This document shows positions 32,724-40,297 of a stretch of 64,000 nt of DNA, piece by piece. How positions within the stretch are numbered: position 1 is the stretch's first letter; the number at the start of each line of letters is the position of its first letter. This stretch comes from Curtobacterium herbarum. Lineage in GTDB: Bacteria; Actinomycetota; Actinomycetes; Actinomycetales; Microbacteriaceae. The stretch is taken from contig NZ_JAFBBT010000001.1 of NCBI RefSeq assembly GCF_016907335.1, positions 2,480,001-2,544,000 on the forward strand. The letters are read 5' to 3'. Both the position numbers and the translations under genes were made by a program. The notes beneath the pieces were generated by a model, which saw only the letters and a program-made list of their open reading frames with translations, did no database searches and was not told the origin of the DNA.

Positions 32724-34186
32724 GCGCTCGGGCGCACGACGCCGACGGGGTGGCTGACGGCCGGGAGGCACGCCACCCCGCCGCCGCACCGCCTCGCCGC
32801 CGCCGGGTGGTCGGCCTGGTCGACACGGACTCGTTCGCGAAGTGGGGCGCCCACCTGCTCTCGGCGGCTCCGGCGCACTGGTCGCTGGAACTGCTGACGG
32901 TGGCCACGCCGCGGTCGGCGAGTCCGGGGCAGTTGCGGGCGGCGTTCCGTGACGTCGATGCCCGTCTGGGACCGATCGACCTCGCACCTCCCGAGCCGCT
33001 GGCCGTGGACGACGTCGTGGCGCGCCTCCAGGCCGACCCGCCGGACGCGGTCCTGGTGTCCTGCATCGGCCCGGTGGCGGAGGTCCTCATCGACCAGGTC
33101 ATGCGAACGGTCCCGCGCCGACCGGTGTTGCTCAGCGGGCTGCCGGGCATCTCGTTCCCGTCGAAGTGGAAGGGCGTGTTCCTGCGGGCGCGCGCCGACC
33201 TGTTCGTGCTGCACAGCCACCGCGAGGTCCGGGAGTACCGGGCCCTTGCGACCTCCGGCGGCGTCGAGCCGTCCTTCGCGCTCGCGACGCTGCCCTTCGC
33301 CCGGTCGGCGGGGGCGGCACGCGCCGGGGTGGTCCGCGACTCGGTCGTGTTCGCCGCGCAGCCGAGCGTGCCCGCGGAGGAGGACGACCGCCGTCGCGTC
33401 GTCGGCTGGCTCGCCGACACGGCACGGGCGCACCCGGAGTGGCGCGTCGTGGTGAAGACCCGCGCGGCCGCCGGCGAACAGCAGACGCACCGCGAGACCT
33501 TCCCGTACGCCGACCTGGTGCCGGCCGATGCGCCGCCGAACCTGGTGGTCGAGGCCGGGCCGATGTCGGTGCACCTCGACCGGGCCGTGGCGCTCGTGAC
33601 GATCAGCTCGACGGCGGTACTCGAAGCCGCTGCCCGGGGTGTGCCGGCGCTGACACTGACGGACTTCGGCACGTCGCGCTCCCTCATCAACGAGGTGTTC
33701 GTCGGCAGCGGGCTCGAGGGCACCGCCGACGACCTGGTGCACGGCCGGTTCGGGACGGTCCGTGCGGAGTGGATGGCAGAAAACTACTTCCACGCGGCAG
33801 CCGACGACGACTGGGCGGACCGCACCGAGGACCTCATGCGGCTCCGGGACGCCGGACGCCTGGTGGACCGACCCGCTGCCCGGCGGAGTCGGGGCGGCGT
33901 GCTGCGACGGGCGTGGGAGCGGCGGAACGCACTCGGCGACCACGACCGGTCGGTGCTCGGCCGGGTGGCGGCGCTCATCGGGACGCCGATCCGGGCGCTC
34001 AAGCGGTCCGTGCGGCGGGCCCGTCGGGCGCTGCGTCCACCGATGATGCCAGTGTCGATGACGCCAGTGCCAACCTCGCCCCCGCCGGTCACGCCGGTCA
34101 CGCCGGTCACGCCGGTCACGCCGGTGTCAGTCGAGCGCCTTCGCGACCGCGACGAGGAACTGGTCACGGGTCGGGACGCCCGCTGA
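32720..34186 (+). CDS. DUF6716-type putative glycosyltransferase
   Basis: 488 residues. Core segments VVGLVDTDSFAKWGAHLLSA, LLSGLPGISFPSKWKGVFLR, ADLFVLHSHREVREYRAL, SVHLDRAVALVTISSTAVLE and GVPALTLTDFGTSRSLINEV look like a GT-B glycosyltransferase. I believe this is the DUF6716 family, which accompanies neuB genes in actinobacteria. It probably transfers the CMP-activated sugar to a surface glycan. The GTG overlaps the neuB stop. The last 60 residues are low complexity, including a VTPVTPVTPVTP run from a 9-bp tandem repeat, and the final 60 bases overlap the convergent thioredoxin-like gene, so the tail is probably a recent extension. Confidence 0.78.
   Translation: MSARAHDADGVADGREARHPAAAPPRRRRVVGLVDTDSFAKWGAHLLSAAPAHWSLELLTVATPRSASPGQLRAAFRDVDARLGPIDLAPPEPLAVDDVVARLQADPPDAVLVSCIGPVAEVLIDQVMRTVPRRPVLLSGLPGISFPSKWKGVFLRARADLFVLHSHREVREYRALATSGGVEPSFALATLPFARSAGAARAGVVRDSVVFAAQPSVPAEEDDRRRVVGWLADTARAHPEWRVVVKTRAAAGEQQTHRETFPYADLVPADAPPNLVVEAGPMSVHLDRAVALVTISSTAVLEAAARGVPALTLTDFGTSRSLINEVFVGSGLEGTADDLVHGRFGTVRAEWMAENYFHAAADDDWADRTEDLMRLRDAGRLVDRPAARRSRGGVLRRAWERRNALGDHDRSVLGRVAALIGTPIRALKRSVRRARRALRPPMMPVSMTPVPTSPPPVTPVTPVTPVTPVSVERLRDRDEELVTGRDAR
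34084..34128. repeat. Tandem 9-bp repeat (GCCGGTCAC)
   Basis: Four exact units from 34084 and a fifth diverged one. It encodes the VTP run of the glycosyltransferase tail. Confidence 0.85.
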
Positions 34187-34390
34187 GCGGAAGACCTCGG
34201 ACCCGTCGTCGCGTCGGACCAGGACGGTCGGCGTCGACCGGATGCCGAGCTCCTCGACGCGCTCGGGGTCGTTCGCGATGTCCCGTTCGGTGACGACGAG
34301 GCCCGGCACGAGACGCGCGGCGTCGCCGACGACCCGACGGGCAGCGGCACACGGCGCGCAGAACGCGGACGTCCAGAGATCGACCTGCAT
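34127..34390 (-). CDS. Thioredoxin-like protein
   Basis: 87 residues: MQVDLWTSAFCAPCAAARRV with a CxxC redox pair (CAPC), then ELGIRSTPTVLVRRDDGSEV with the cis-Pro loop (STPT). This is a short glutaredoxin/thioredoxin-like domain, shorter than TrxA (about 105). It is likely a cytoplasmic disulfide reductase. The ATG at 34390 has no clear ribosome binding site. It is convergent with the glycosyltransferase and overlaps its 3' end by 60 bases. Confidence 0.85.
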   Translation of the reverse strand: MQVDLWTSAFCAPCAAARRVVGDAARLVPGLVVTERDIANDPERVEELGIRSTPTVLVRRDDGSEVFRSAGVPTRDQFLVAVAKALD

Positions 34391-34484
34391 GGTGTGGTGC
34401 AACGCGGGGTGCGGGCGGGACACTCCCGATCAGACGACAGTGCCGCCCGGCAGGAGCTGCCCGGCAGTGGCCGCCCGGCCGCAC

Positions 34485-34525
34485 GACAGTGCCCCCGGCC
34501 GTCGAGGACGACCGGGGGCACTGTC
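34485..34525. terminator. Terminator, perfect 14-bp stem
   Basis: GACAGTGCCCCCGG (34485-34498) with its complement at 34512-34525, nine bases after the stop of the 96-residue ORF on the minus strand. Confidence 0.8.
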
Positions 34526-34533
34526 GGTGGCTG

Positions 34534-34824
34534 CTACTCGCGGTCGAACTCGCCCGAGCGGTCGCCGCGGTCCTGCAGGTCGTCGACCGGGTCGGACTCG
34601 TCGGGCGCGAAGGTGTAGTCGACCGAGATCTGGTCGAGGACCTGGCGGGAGCCGGTGGCCTTGTAGGTGAAGGCGGTCTGCAGGCCCTCGACGTCCGCGA
34701 ACACCGTCACCTCGTCGTCCAGCGCGTCGCTCGTGGCGGTGCGGGTGTCCGTGGTCCCGTCGAAGGGGCCCTCGTGAAAGATGGCGGTGAACTCGTCGCC
34801 CTCGTGGATGGTGATGTCGGTCAT
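34534..34824 (-). CDS. Hypothetical acidic small protein
   Basis: 96 residues, MTDITIHEGDEFTAIFHEGP then EVTVFADVEGLQTAFTYKAT and QVLDQISVDYTFAPDESDPV. Strongly acidic, probably all-beta. A clear AGAAGGG ribosome binding site and the terminator after it support expression. No family recognised; monocistronic. Confidence 0.75.
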   Translation of the reverse strand: MTDITIHEGDEFTAIFHEGPFDGTTDTRTATSDALDDEVTVFADVEGLQTAFTYKATGSRQVLDQISVDYTFAPDESDPVDDLQDRGDRSGEFDRE

Positions 34825-34941
34825 GCGTCCCTTCTACCAGGGCAGGGGGCACCGCCGTCCAGCGCAGCGTGACCACGTGGCGGACGCGAGGGTCGTGGCG
34901 GCGGGGTGCCGGGCCTCCTTGCCGGATCCATAGCCGCGCTA

Positions 34942-34947
34942 TATAGT
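34942..34947 (+). promoter_or_regulatory. -10 box TATAGT of the leaderless MarR gene
   Basis: TATAGT, six bases, GTG at 34954. Confidence 0.75.
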
Positions 34948-34960
34948 TCCACGGTGGAAC
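34946..34960. promoter_or_regulatory. MarR-type operator GTTCCACGGTGGAAC
   Basis: Perfect 15-bp palindrome overlapping the end of the -10 box, the transcription start and the GTG start codon. It is well placed for autorepression of the MarR-MFS operon. Confidence 0.75.
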
Positions 34961-35388
34961 AAGCGCGGGAACAGACCATCGAGACGCTCCTCGTCTCCGT
35001 GAACCGGCTCATCCGGTCCGCGCTCCAGGCCACGGGCCACACGACGTCCACCGCCGTCTGGCGGACCCTCGGCATCCTCGAGGCCGACGAGTCCCTGCGG
35101 CTCGGCGAACTCGCCCGGGCCTCCCGGGTGTCCCAGCCGACGATGACCCGCCTGGTCGGCGGCATGACCGCCGACGGACTCGTCGCCCGGACCGTCGACC
35201 CCGACGACTCGCGCGGCCAACGCATCGAGATCACCGACCTCGGACGCCAGCGACTCGTCGCGTGGCGAGCCGCCCTCACCAGCACCGTCGGTCCCCTGTT
35301 CCAGGACCTGACCGACGACGACTGGGACATCCTGCACGACGCATCGGCCCTCATCGCAGCGAGGACCAGAACGGAGACCACCGCGTGA
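34954..35388 (+). CDS. MarR family transcriptional regulator
   Basis: 144 residues with the winged helix of MarR: TTSTAVWRTLGILEADESLR, LGELARASRVSQPTMTRLVG (recognition helix) and GLVARTVDPDDSRGQRIEIT (wing with the DPDDxR motif). It overlaps the MFS gene (GTGA at 35385), so it probably represses the exporter and releases on binding its substrate. The start at GTG 34954 is set by a leaderless promoter, and a palindrome covers the start codon. Confidence 0.92.
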   Translation: MEQAREQTIETLLVSVNRLIRSALQATGHTTSTAVWRTLGILEADESLRLGELARASRVSQPTMTRLVGGMTADGLVARTVDPDDSRGQRIEITDLGRQRLVAWRAALTSTVGPLFQDLTDDDWDILHDASALIAARTRTETTA

Positions 35389-36644
35389 ACGCGCACGCAC
35401 CAGCCGGGCAGTCCGGCTCGCAGGGCCGGTCCGGCTCGATCCTGAAGCAGTCGTCGGCGGTGTGGGCGATCGCCTTCGCCTGCGTCGTCGCCTTCATGGG
35501 CATCGGCCTCGTCGACCCGATCCTCCCCGCGATCGCCGAATCCCTCCGGGCGACGCCCGCGCAGACCGAGCTGCTCTTCACCAGCTACCTCGCCGTCACC
35601 GGTGTCGCAATGTTCTTCACCAGTTGGGTGTCCAGCCGGATCGGCGCGAAGAAGACCCTGATGATCGGGCTCGCCCTCATCGTGCTGTTCTCGGTCCTCG
35701 CCGCCGTGTCGAACGACGTCTGGACGATCATCGGCTTCCGCGCCGGCTGGGGTCTCGGCAACGCGCTCTTCATCTCGACCGCGCTCGCCACCATCGTCGG
35801 TGCGGCGTCGGGTGGGACCGCGTCGGCGATCATCCTCTACGAGGCGGCGCTCGGCCTGGGCATCGCGGTCGGACCCCTCGTCGGCGGCCTGCTCGGATCC
35901 GTCAGCTGGCGAGGACCGTTCTTCGGCGTCACCACGCTGATGGCCGTCGCGTTCATCGCCATCGTGGTGCTCCTGAAGACCGGGACGCTCGAGAAGCCCA
36001 CACCGACCAAGCTCTCCGCACCGTTCCGTGCCCTGGGCCGACCGGCACTCGCTGCCCTCGCAGCGACCGCGCTCTTCTACAACATCGGCTTCTTCGTCCT
36101 GCTCGCCTACACGCCCTTCCCGCTCGGGTTCGGCGCACTCGGTATCGGCTTCACGTTCTTCGGCTGGGGCGTCGGCCTCGCGATCACCTCGGTGTGGGTC
36201 GCGCCGATGCTCACCGCACGGATGCGTCGGACCAGCGTCCTCAAGCTCGCGCTGCCACTGCTCGCGCTCGACCTGTTCGCCGCAGCCGTCGTCGTGCGGT
36301 CGCAGGCCGGGCTCATCGTCTGCGTCGTCATCGGTGGGCTCGTGCTCGGGGTCCTGAACACCGTGCTCACCGAGTGCGTCATGGAGGCGACCGACCTCCC
36401 CCGCTCCGTCGCGTCCAGCGCCTACTCCGCGGTCCGCTTCATCGGTGGCGCGATCGCCCCGCCCGTCGCGACGCTCCTCGCCGACGCGTACTCGCCGAGT
36501 GCCGCCTACGTCTTCGCGGGCGTGTCCGTGGCCGTCGCGTTCCTGGTCGTCGTGCTCACCACGAAGGTGCTCCGGCGCGTCGACGACGGGGAGGAGCCCG
36601 AGCGCGTCGAGGCCGAGGCGATCTCCGCCGGCGAGATGGCGTAG
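35385..36644 (+). CDS. MFS transporter (drug efflux type)
   Basis: 419 residues with twelve hydrophobic helices. It has the MFS A-motif region between helices 2 and 3 (SWVSSRIGAKKTLMIGLAL) and the antiporter-type stretch GAASGGTASAIILYEAALGLGIAVGPLVGG after helix 4. Probably a proton-driven exporter of hydrophobic compounds. Its start codon overlaps the MarR stop, so the two are one operon. The C-terminal 25 residues are acidic. A block of repeats follows directly. Confidence 0.9.
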   Translation: MNAHAPAGQSGSQGRSGSILKQSSAVWAIAFACVVAFMGIGLVDPILPAIAESLRATPAQTELLFTSYLAVTGVAMFFTSWVSSRIGAKKTLMIGLALIVLFSVLAAVSNDVWTIIGFRAGWGLGNALFISTALATIVGAASGGTASAIILYEAALGLGIAVGPLVGGLLGSVSWRGPFFGVTTLMAVAFIAIVVLLKTGTLEKPTPTKLSAPFRALGRPALAALAATALFYNIGFFVLLAYTPFPLGFGALGIGFTFFGWGVGLAITSVWVAPMLTARMRRTSVLKLALPLLALDLFAAAVVVRSQAGLIVCVVIGGLVLGVLNTVLTECVMEATDLPRSVASSAYSAVRFIGGAIAPPVATLLADAYSPSAAYVFAGVSVAVAFLVVVLTTKVLRRVDDGEEPERVEAEAISAGEMA

Positions 36645-36776
36645 CTCCTCGGGGTGGTGGTGGTCGGGTCCGCGGTGCGGGCCCGGCCACCGGTGTGTGG
36701 TGGCGGGGTTCGGCGGGCGGGGTTCGGCGGGCGGGGCCAGCGGCGGGCCGGCCGGGTTGGGGTTGGCGAGGGGCGC

Positions 36777-36835
36777 GCGAGCGGGCGGAATGCCAGGGTG
36801 CGCCGCGCTCGCCAGCCGGGATTCCGCCCACTCGC
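36777..36835. repeat. 59-bp repeat, copy 4
   Basis: Left arm GCGAGCGGGCGGAAT, interior starting GCCAGGG, right arm ATTCCGCCCACTCGC. Exactly 59 bases. Confidence 0.9.
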
Positions 36836-36857
36836 GTCCGCTGGTCGCGCGAGCGGG

Positions 36858-37396
36858 ACGTGACCCGCCCGACGGACCGGCCACGGGCCTCCCGGGGGGG
36901 CGCTCCGCGCCGCCCGCCGGCGAGCGGGCGGAATACCAGGGTGCTGCGCACGCGGCCTCCGGGATTCTGCCCGCTCGCCCTCGCGGAGCGGACGGGAGGC
37001 ACGTGACCTGCCCGACGGACCGATCGCGGGCCTCCCCGGCGTGCGCTCCGCGCTGCTCGCGGGCGAGCGAGCGGAATGCCAGGGTGCTGCGCACGCGGCC
37101 TCCGGGATTCCGCCCGCTCGCGTCCGTGCGGCAGACGGGAGGCACGTGACCCGCCCAGCGGACCAGTTGCGGGCCTCCCGGGGGCGCTCCGCGCTGCCCG
37201 CGGGCGAGCGGGCGGAATGCCAGGGTGCTGCGCACGCGGCCTCCGGAATTCCACCCGCTCGCGTCCGTGCGGCAGACGGGAGGCACGTGACCTGTCCGGC
37301 GGACCGGTCACGGGCCTCCCGTCCGGGCTCCGCAGCAGCGAGCGGGCGGAAGACCGACGGCGAACGCGAGCGGACGCCGGTGTTCCGCCCGCTCGC
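36858..37396. repeat. Composite tandem array, period about 142 bp, with 59-bp copies 5-8
   Basis: The module ACGTGACC recurs at 36858, 37001, 37144 and 37285 (143, 143, 141 bases). Each unit holds a terminator-like hairpin (stem GACGGGAGGC) and a 59-bp element at 36920-36978, 37063-37121, 37204-37262 and 37338-37396. Copies 5 to 7 share their interiors almost completely; copy 8 has diverged. Confidence 0.9.
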
Positions 37397-37470
37397 GCCC
37401 GGGGCAGCGGCGTCCCCCGTGCCGTCCGAGGTGCGATCCACAGGAGCCGCGGGGCGTCGGTGCGCGGAAG

Positions 37471-37476
37471 TAGGAT
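37471..37476 (+). promoter_or_regulatory. -10 box TAGGAT of leaderless orn
   Basis: TAGGAT, six bases, ATG at 37483. Confidence 0.75.
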
Positions 37477-37482
37477 CGCTGT

Positions 37483-38181
37483 ATGTCTGCCGCGAATGAC
37501 CGCCTCGTCTGGATCGACTGTGAGATGACGGGGCTCGACGTCGATGTCGATGAGCTCGTCGAGGTGGCGGTGGTCATCACGGACTTCGACCTCAACCCCG
37601 TGCACCCGGGGTTCGACATCGTTATCAAGCCGGACCAGTCGGCGCTCGACAACATGAACGACTTCGTCACGAAGATGCACACCACGTCGGGCCTCATCGA
37701 GGAGATCCCGAACGGTGTGTCCCTGGCGGACGCCGAGTACCAGGTCCTCGAGTACATCCTCGCCCACGTCCCCGCCGAGGGCACGGCTCCTTTGGCCGGC
37801 AACACCATCGGCACGGACCGCGCGTTCCTGGCGAAGTACATGCCGCGCATCGACAGCCACCTGCACTACCGCAGCGTCGACGTCTCGAGCATCAAGGAAC
37901 TGTGCCGACGCTGGTTCCCGCGCGTGTACTTCAACTCCCCCGAGAAGCACGGCGGACACCGCGCCCTCGCCGACATCCTCGAGTCGATCCGCGAGCTCGA
38001 GTACTACCGCCGCGCGGGGTTCACGCCCGAGCCCGGGCCCGCCAGCGAGGACGTCAAGGCCGTCGCAGCCGAGGTCGTCGCGAAGTGGGAGTCCCGCCTG
38101 GCGCCGCAGTCCACCCCGGAGCCGGTGTCGGCCTCGACACCCGAGGTCGCACCGCAGGGCGCCGCGCAGGTCGCCGACTAG
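37483..38181 (+). CDS. orn: Oligoribonuclease
   Basis: 232 residues. DEDDh exonuclease motifs: [20 protein letters not shown] (D, E), [19 protein letters not shown] (D) and [21 protein letters not shown] (H, D). It degrades two- to five-base RNA fragments, including pGpG, in the cytoplasm. The core ends near residue 190; the rest is a Pro/Ser/Ala tail (about 35 residues). Predicted leaderless from TAGGAT six bases upstream. It lies just before tRNA-His, a common actinobacterial arrangement. Confidence 0.96.
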   Translation: MSAANDRLVWIDCEMTGLDVDVDELVEVAVVITDFDLNPVHPGFDIVIKPDQSALDNMNDFVTKMHTTSGLIEEIPNGVSLADAEYQVLEYILAHVPAEGTAPLAGNTIGTDRAFLAKYMPRIDSHLHYRSVDVSSIKELCRRWFPRVYFNSPEKHGGHRALADILESIRELEYYRRAGFTPEPGPASEDVKAVAAEVVAKWESRLAPQSTPEPVSASTPEVAPQGAAQVAD

Positions 38182-38254
38182 GGATCGTGGTCTGGGCAGG
38201 CCTCCGGATGTACTACAATCGAGTGGTTGCTCCGGCTCGCCGGACTGACGCATG

Positions 38255-38330
38255 GTGGGTATAGCTCAGCTGGTAGAGCGCCTGGTTGTGGTCCAGGAGG
38301 TCGCGGGTTCAAGCCCCGTTACTCACCCCA
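38255..38330 (+). tRNA. tRNA-His (anticodon GTG)
   Basis: 76 bases with encoded CCA. Acceptor GTGGGTA/TACTCAC with discriminator C, D-arm TAGCTCAGCTGGTAGAGC, anticodon loop TTGTGGT (GTG), T-arm GCGGGTTCAAGCCCCGT. The G at 38254 can serve as the extra 5' G of tRNA-His. Confidence 0.97.
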
Positions 38331-38335
38331 GTCTC

Positions 38336-38368
38336 CGAAAGCCCTCGTCCGATGGACGGGGGCTTTCG
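38336..38368 (+). terminator. Terminator after tRNA-His
   Basis: 15-bp stem with one mismatch (38336-38350 with 38354-38368), six bases after the tRNA. Confidence 0.75.
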
Positions 38369-38522
38369 TCATGAGGCGATGTCCGATCGCGTGCCGTCCG
38401 GCCCGACCGCTCTCGAGCGCCGTCCGGCCCGGGCGCTCTCGTGTGCACCGCGTGGCACGGCAGACCCGGGGCGACCATCCACCGGCCAGGACACGTCCGG
38501 CCAGCTGTGCCACGATCCTCCC

Positions 38523-38870
38523 GTGATGGAGATGTCGACCGCGGACTTCGAGCAGCTCGTGACCGATGAACTCGACCTCCTGCCCGACGACATGGTCGAC
38601 GGGCTCGACAACGTCGTCTTCGTGGTCGAGGACGAGCCCGAAGACGGCTCCGACCTGTTCGGCATCTACGACGGCGTCGCCCAGACCGAGCGCGGCCAGT
38701 ACGGCTTCGGCGAGCTGCCGGACCGGATCGTCGTCTTCCGGAAGCAGCACCTGCTCGAGTGCGACACGCTGGACGAGCTCAAGGACGAGGTGCACACCAC
38801 CCTGGTGCACGAGATCGGCCACTTCTACGGCATCGACGACGACCGGCTGCACGAGCTCGGCTGGGCGTAG
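38523..38870 (+). CDS. Metallopeptidase family protein (minimal zincin)
   Basis: 115 residues. It has the zinc motif HEIGHFYGIDD (HExxHxxGxxD) near the C-terminus in TTLVHEIGHFYGIDDDRLHELGW, and FGIYDGVAQTERGQYGFGELPDRIVVF before it. This is the small DUF1025/zincin_1 family, which folds as a minimal metzincin; its substrate is unknown. The GTG at 38523 is six bases after CACGAT; an ATG at 38526 is equally possible. Confidence 0.87.
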   Translation: MMEMSTADFEQLVTDELDLLPDDMVDGLDNVVFVVEDEPEDGSDLFGIYDGVAQTERGQYGFGELPDRIVVFRKQHLLECDTLDELKDEVHTTLVHEIGHFYGIDDDRLHELGWA

Positions 38871-38898
38871 CACGCGGGCGAGGCCGGGCCGGGCCGGG

Positions 38899-39498
38899 CT
38901 AGGAGCGCAGGACCTCGTCGGCGAGGGTCTGTGGCATCTCGGACGCGATGAACGCCTCCTCCTGCCGTGCCCACCGATCCCACTGCCGCGCGAACACCTC
39001 ACCATCGCGGTCGAGCGCACGGCGGCGACGCTCGCCCTCTTCCGCGGTCAACCACACGCGGAAGCTCGCGAGCGGGGCCGACGCGCGGGACAACGCGCCG
39101 CATCCCTCGATGACGAGCGGCGCGGCGGCGTCCAGCGGCACCCAGTCGGCGGGCTCGGATCGCCCCCAGTCCCACCGTCGGTAGCCGGAGGGCACCCCGA
39201 GCACGTCCCGCACGACGGCGTCGGCGGCTGCCTGGAGGCCGTCCCACCCCGGGTAGACATCGTCCAGGTGGACGATGGTCGCGTCGAGTTCCCCCGCGAG
39301 CGCGGTGCCGAGCGTCGTCTTGCCGGTCCCGGAGCGTCCGTCCACGAGGACGACGAGACGGCCGTTCCGACCGCTTCGGTACGCCGACCGGGCGCGGGAG
39401 GCGAGCGCGCGGGTCGCGAGCGCAGGGGTCGAGGTGATCCGTGCCTCCAGTCCGTTCCCCGCCGGGCCAGGCGCAGCCGGCGCGTCCGTCTCAGACAC
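38899..39498 (-). CDS. P-loop ATP-binding protein, uridine kinase-like
   Basis: 199 residues: Walker A VVLVDGRSGTGKTTLGTALA, then IVHLDDVYPGWDGLQAAADA and VVRDVLGVPSGYRRWDWG, as in uridine kinase/phosphoribulokinase-like proteins. It probably phosphorylates a small alcohol; given its position as the last gene of the thiamin-related ECF operon (it overlaps the T component by eight bases), a kinase for the imported vitamin precursor is a tempting idea, but the sequence does not prove it. GTG start at 39498. Confidence 0.8.
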   Translation of the reverse strand: MSETDAPAAPGPAGNGLEARITSTPALATRALASRARSAYRSGRNGRLVVLVDGRSGTGKTTLGTALAGELDATIVHLDDVYPGWDGLQAAADAVVRDVLGVPSGYRRWDWGRSEPADWVPLDAAAPLVIEGCGALSRASAPLASFRVWLTAEEGERRRRALDRDGEVFARQWDRWARQEEAFIASEMPQTLADEVLRS

Positions 39499-40297
39499 GC
39501 CAGGTCCCCGCGAGGACGGCGGCGACCACCGCGACCGCGCCGATGCCGAGCAGGACGCCGACCATCGCCCACTCGGGTCCGGCGAACCGCACCGGACGCG
39601 CCCACGTGCGTCGGCCGGGCGCGCCTAACCCGCGGGACTCCATCGCGACCGCGAGCGTCGTCGCCCGACGCAGCGCGACGACGAGCAGCCCGAACGCCAT
39701 CGACAGGCCGCGACGGAGGCGCCCGCTGTCCGCCACACCCCGGGCGCGCCGCGCCATCGCGAGCTGGCGCCAGTCATCGCCGAGCAGGGTCATCATGCGG
39801 ATGGCCGCGAGGGCACCGAGGACGAAGCGCGCCGGCAGCCGGAGGATCTGCGCGAGCCCGTCCGCCAGGTCCGTCACGTCGGTCCGGATGAACAGGACGA
39901 TGCCGGGGATGCCGACGGCGAGGACGCGCAGCATCGTCGCGAGCGCGAGCTGCAGGGACCCGTCGGTGACGTGCGCGAAGGCGAAGTCGAACCAGACACG
40001 CCCGGAGGGTTGTCCGTAGAGGGCGATGCTCATGCCGGCCAGCGGGACGGCGACCAGGACCGGGGACGTCCGGAGGAGCAGGGTTCGGACCGGGATCCGG
40101 AGCACCGGCAGCAGCGCCAGTTCGAGCAACAAGGCCGCCGTTGCGGACACCAGGTCGAGGCTGAGCACCAGGACGACGCCCAGGGCGATCACCCCGAGCA
40201 ACGACGCCACCGGCTGCACGGCAGCGACGCCACGCCCGGGACGGACGGGAGGCTCGACACCGGTCCGACCGTTCGCTGCGGTCGCCGGGGCGGTCAC
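39491..40297 (-). CDS. ECF transporter T component, YkoC-like
   Basis: 268-residue membrane protein of the CbiQ/EcfT family: LLGVIALGVVLVLSLDLVSA, then the cytoplasmic coupling helices with the AR[AG] motifs MARRARGVADSGRLRRGL and VAMESRGLGAPGRRTW. It links the ATPases to the S component in the membrane. The GTG at 40297 overlaps the ATPase stop, and its own end overlaps the kinase-like gene. Confidence 0.88.
   Translation of the reverse strand: MTAPATAANGRTGVEPPVRPGRGVAAVQPVASLLGVIALGVVLVLSLDLVSATAALLLELALLPVLRIPVRTLLLRTSPVLVAVPLAGMSIALYGQPSGRVWFDFAFAHVTDGSLQLALATMLRVLAVGIPGIVLFIRTDVTDLADGLAQILRLPARFVLGALAAIRMMTLLGDDWRQLAMARRARGVADSGRLRRGLSMAFGLLVVALRRATTLAVAMESRGLGAPGRRTWARPVRFAGPEWAMVGVLLGIGAVAVVAAVLAGTWRV

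Larger units (their letters stand above)
36645..37482. other. 838-bp gap without genes, filled by repeats
   Basis: Between the MFS gene and orn. It holds five copies of the 59-bp repeat and four of the GACGGGAGGC-type hairpin module. The open frames seen here are translations of the repeats and I reject them as genes. The only other signal is the orn promoter at the right end. Confidence 0.8.

Noticed and set aside
36777..37396. CRISPR array
   Set aside because: The repeated units are palindromic at both ends and scattered genome-wide, the interiors of neighbours are identical, and no cas gene is present.
36654..37528. Open frames across the MFS-orn gap
   Set aside because: Their translations repeat the same peptides (ERAECQGAAHAASG and similar) and come from the 59-bp and hairpin repeats.
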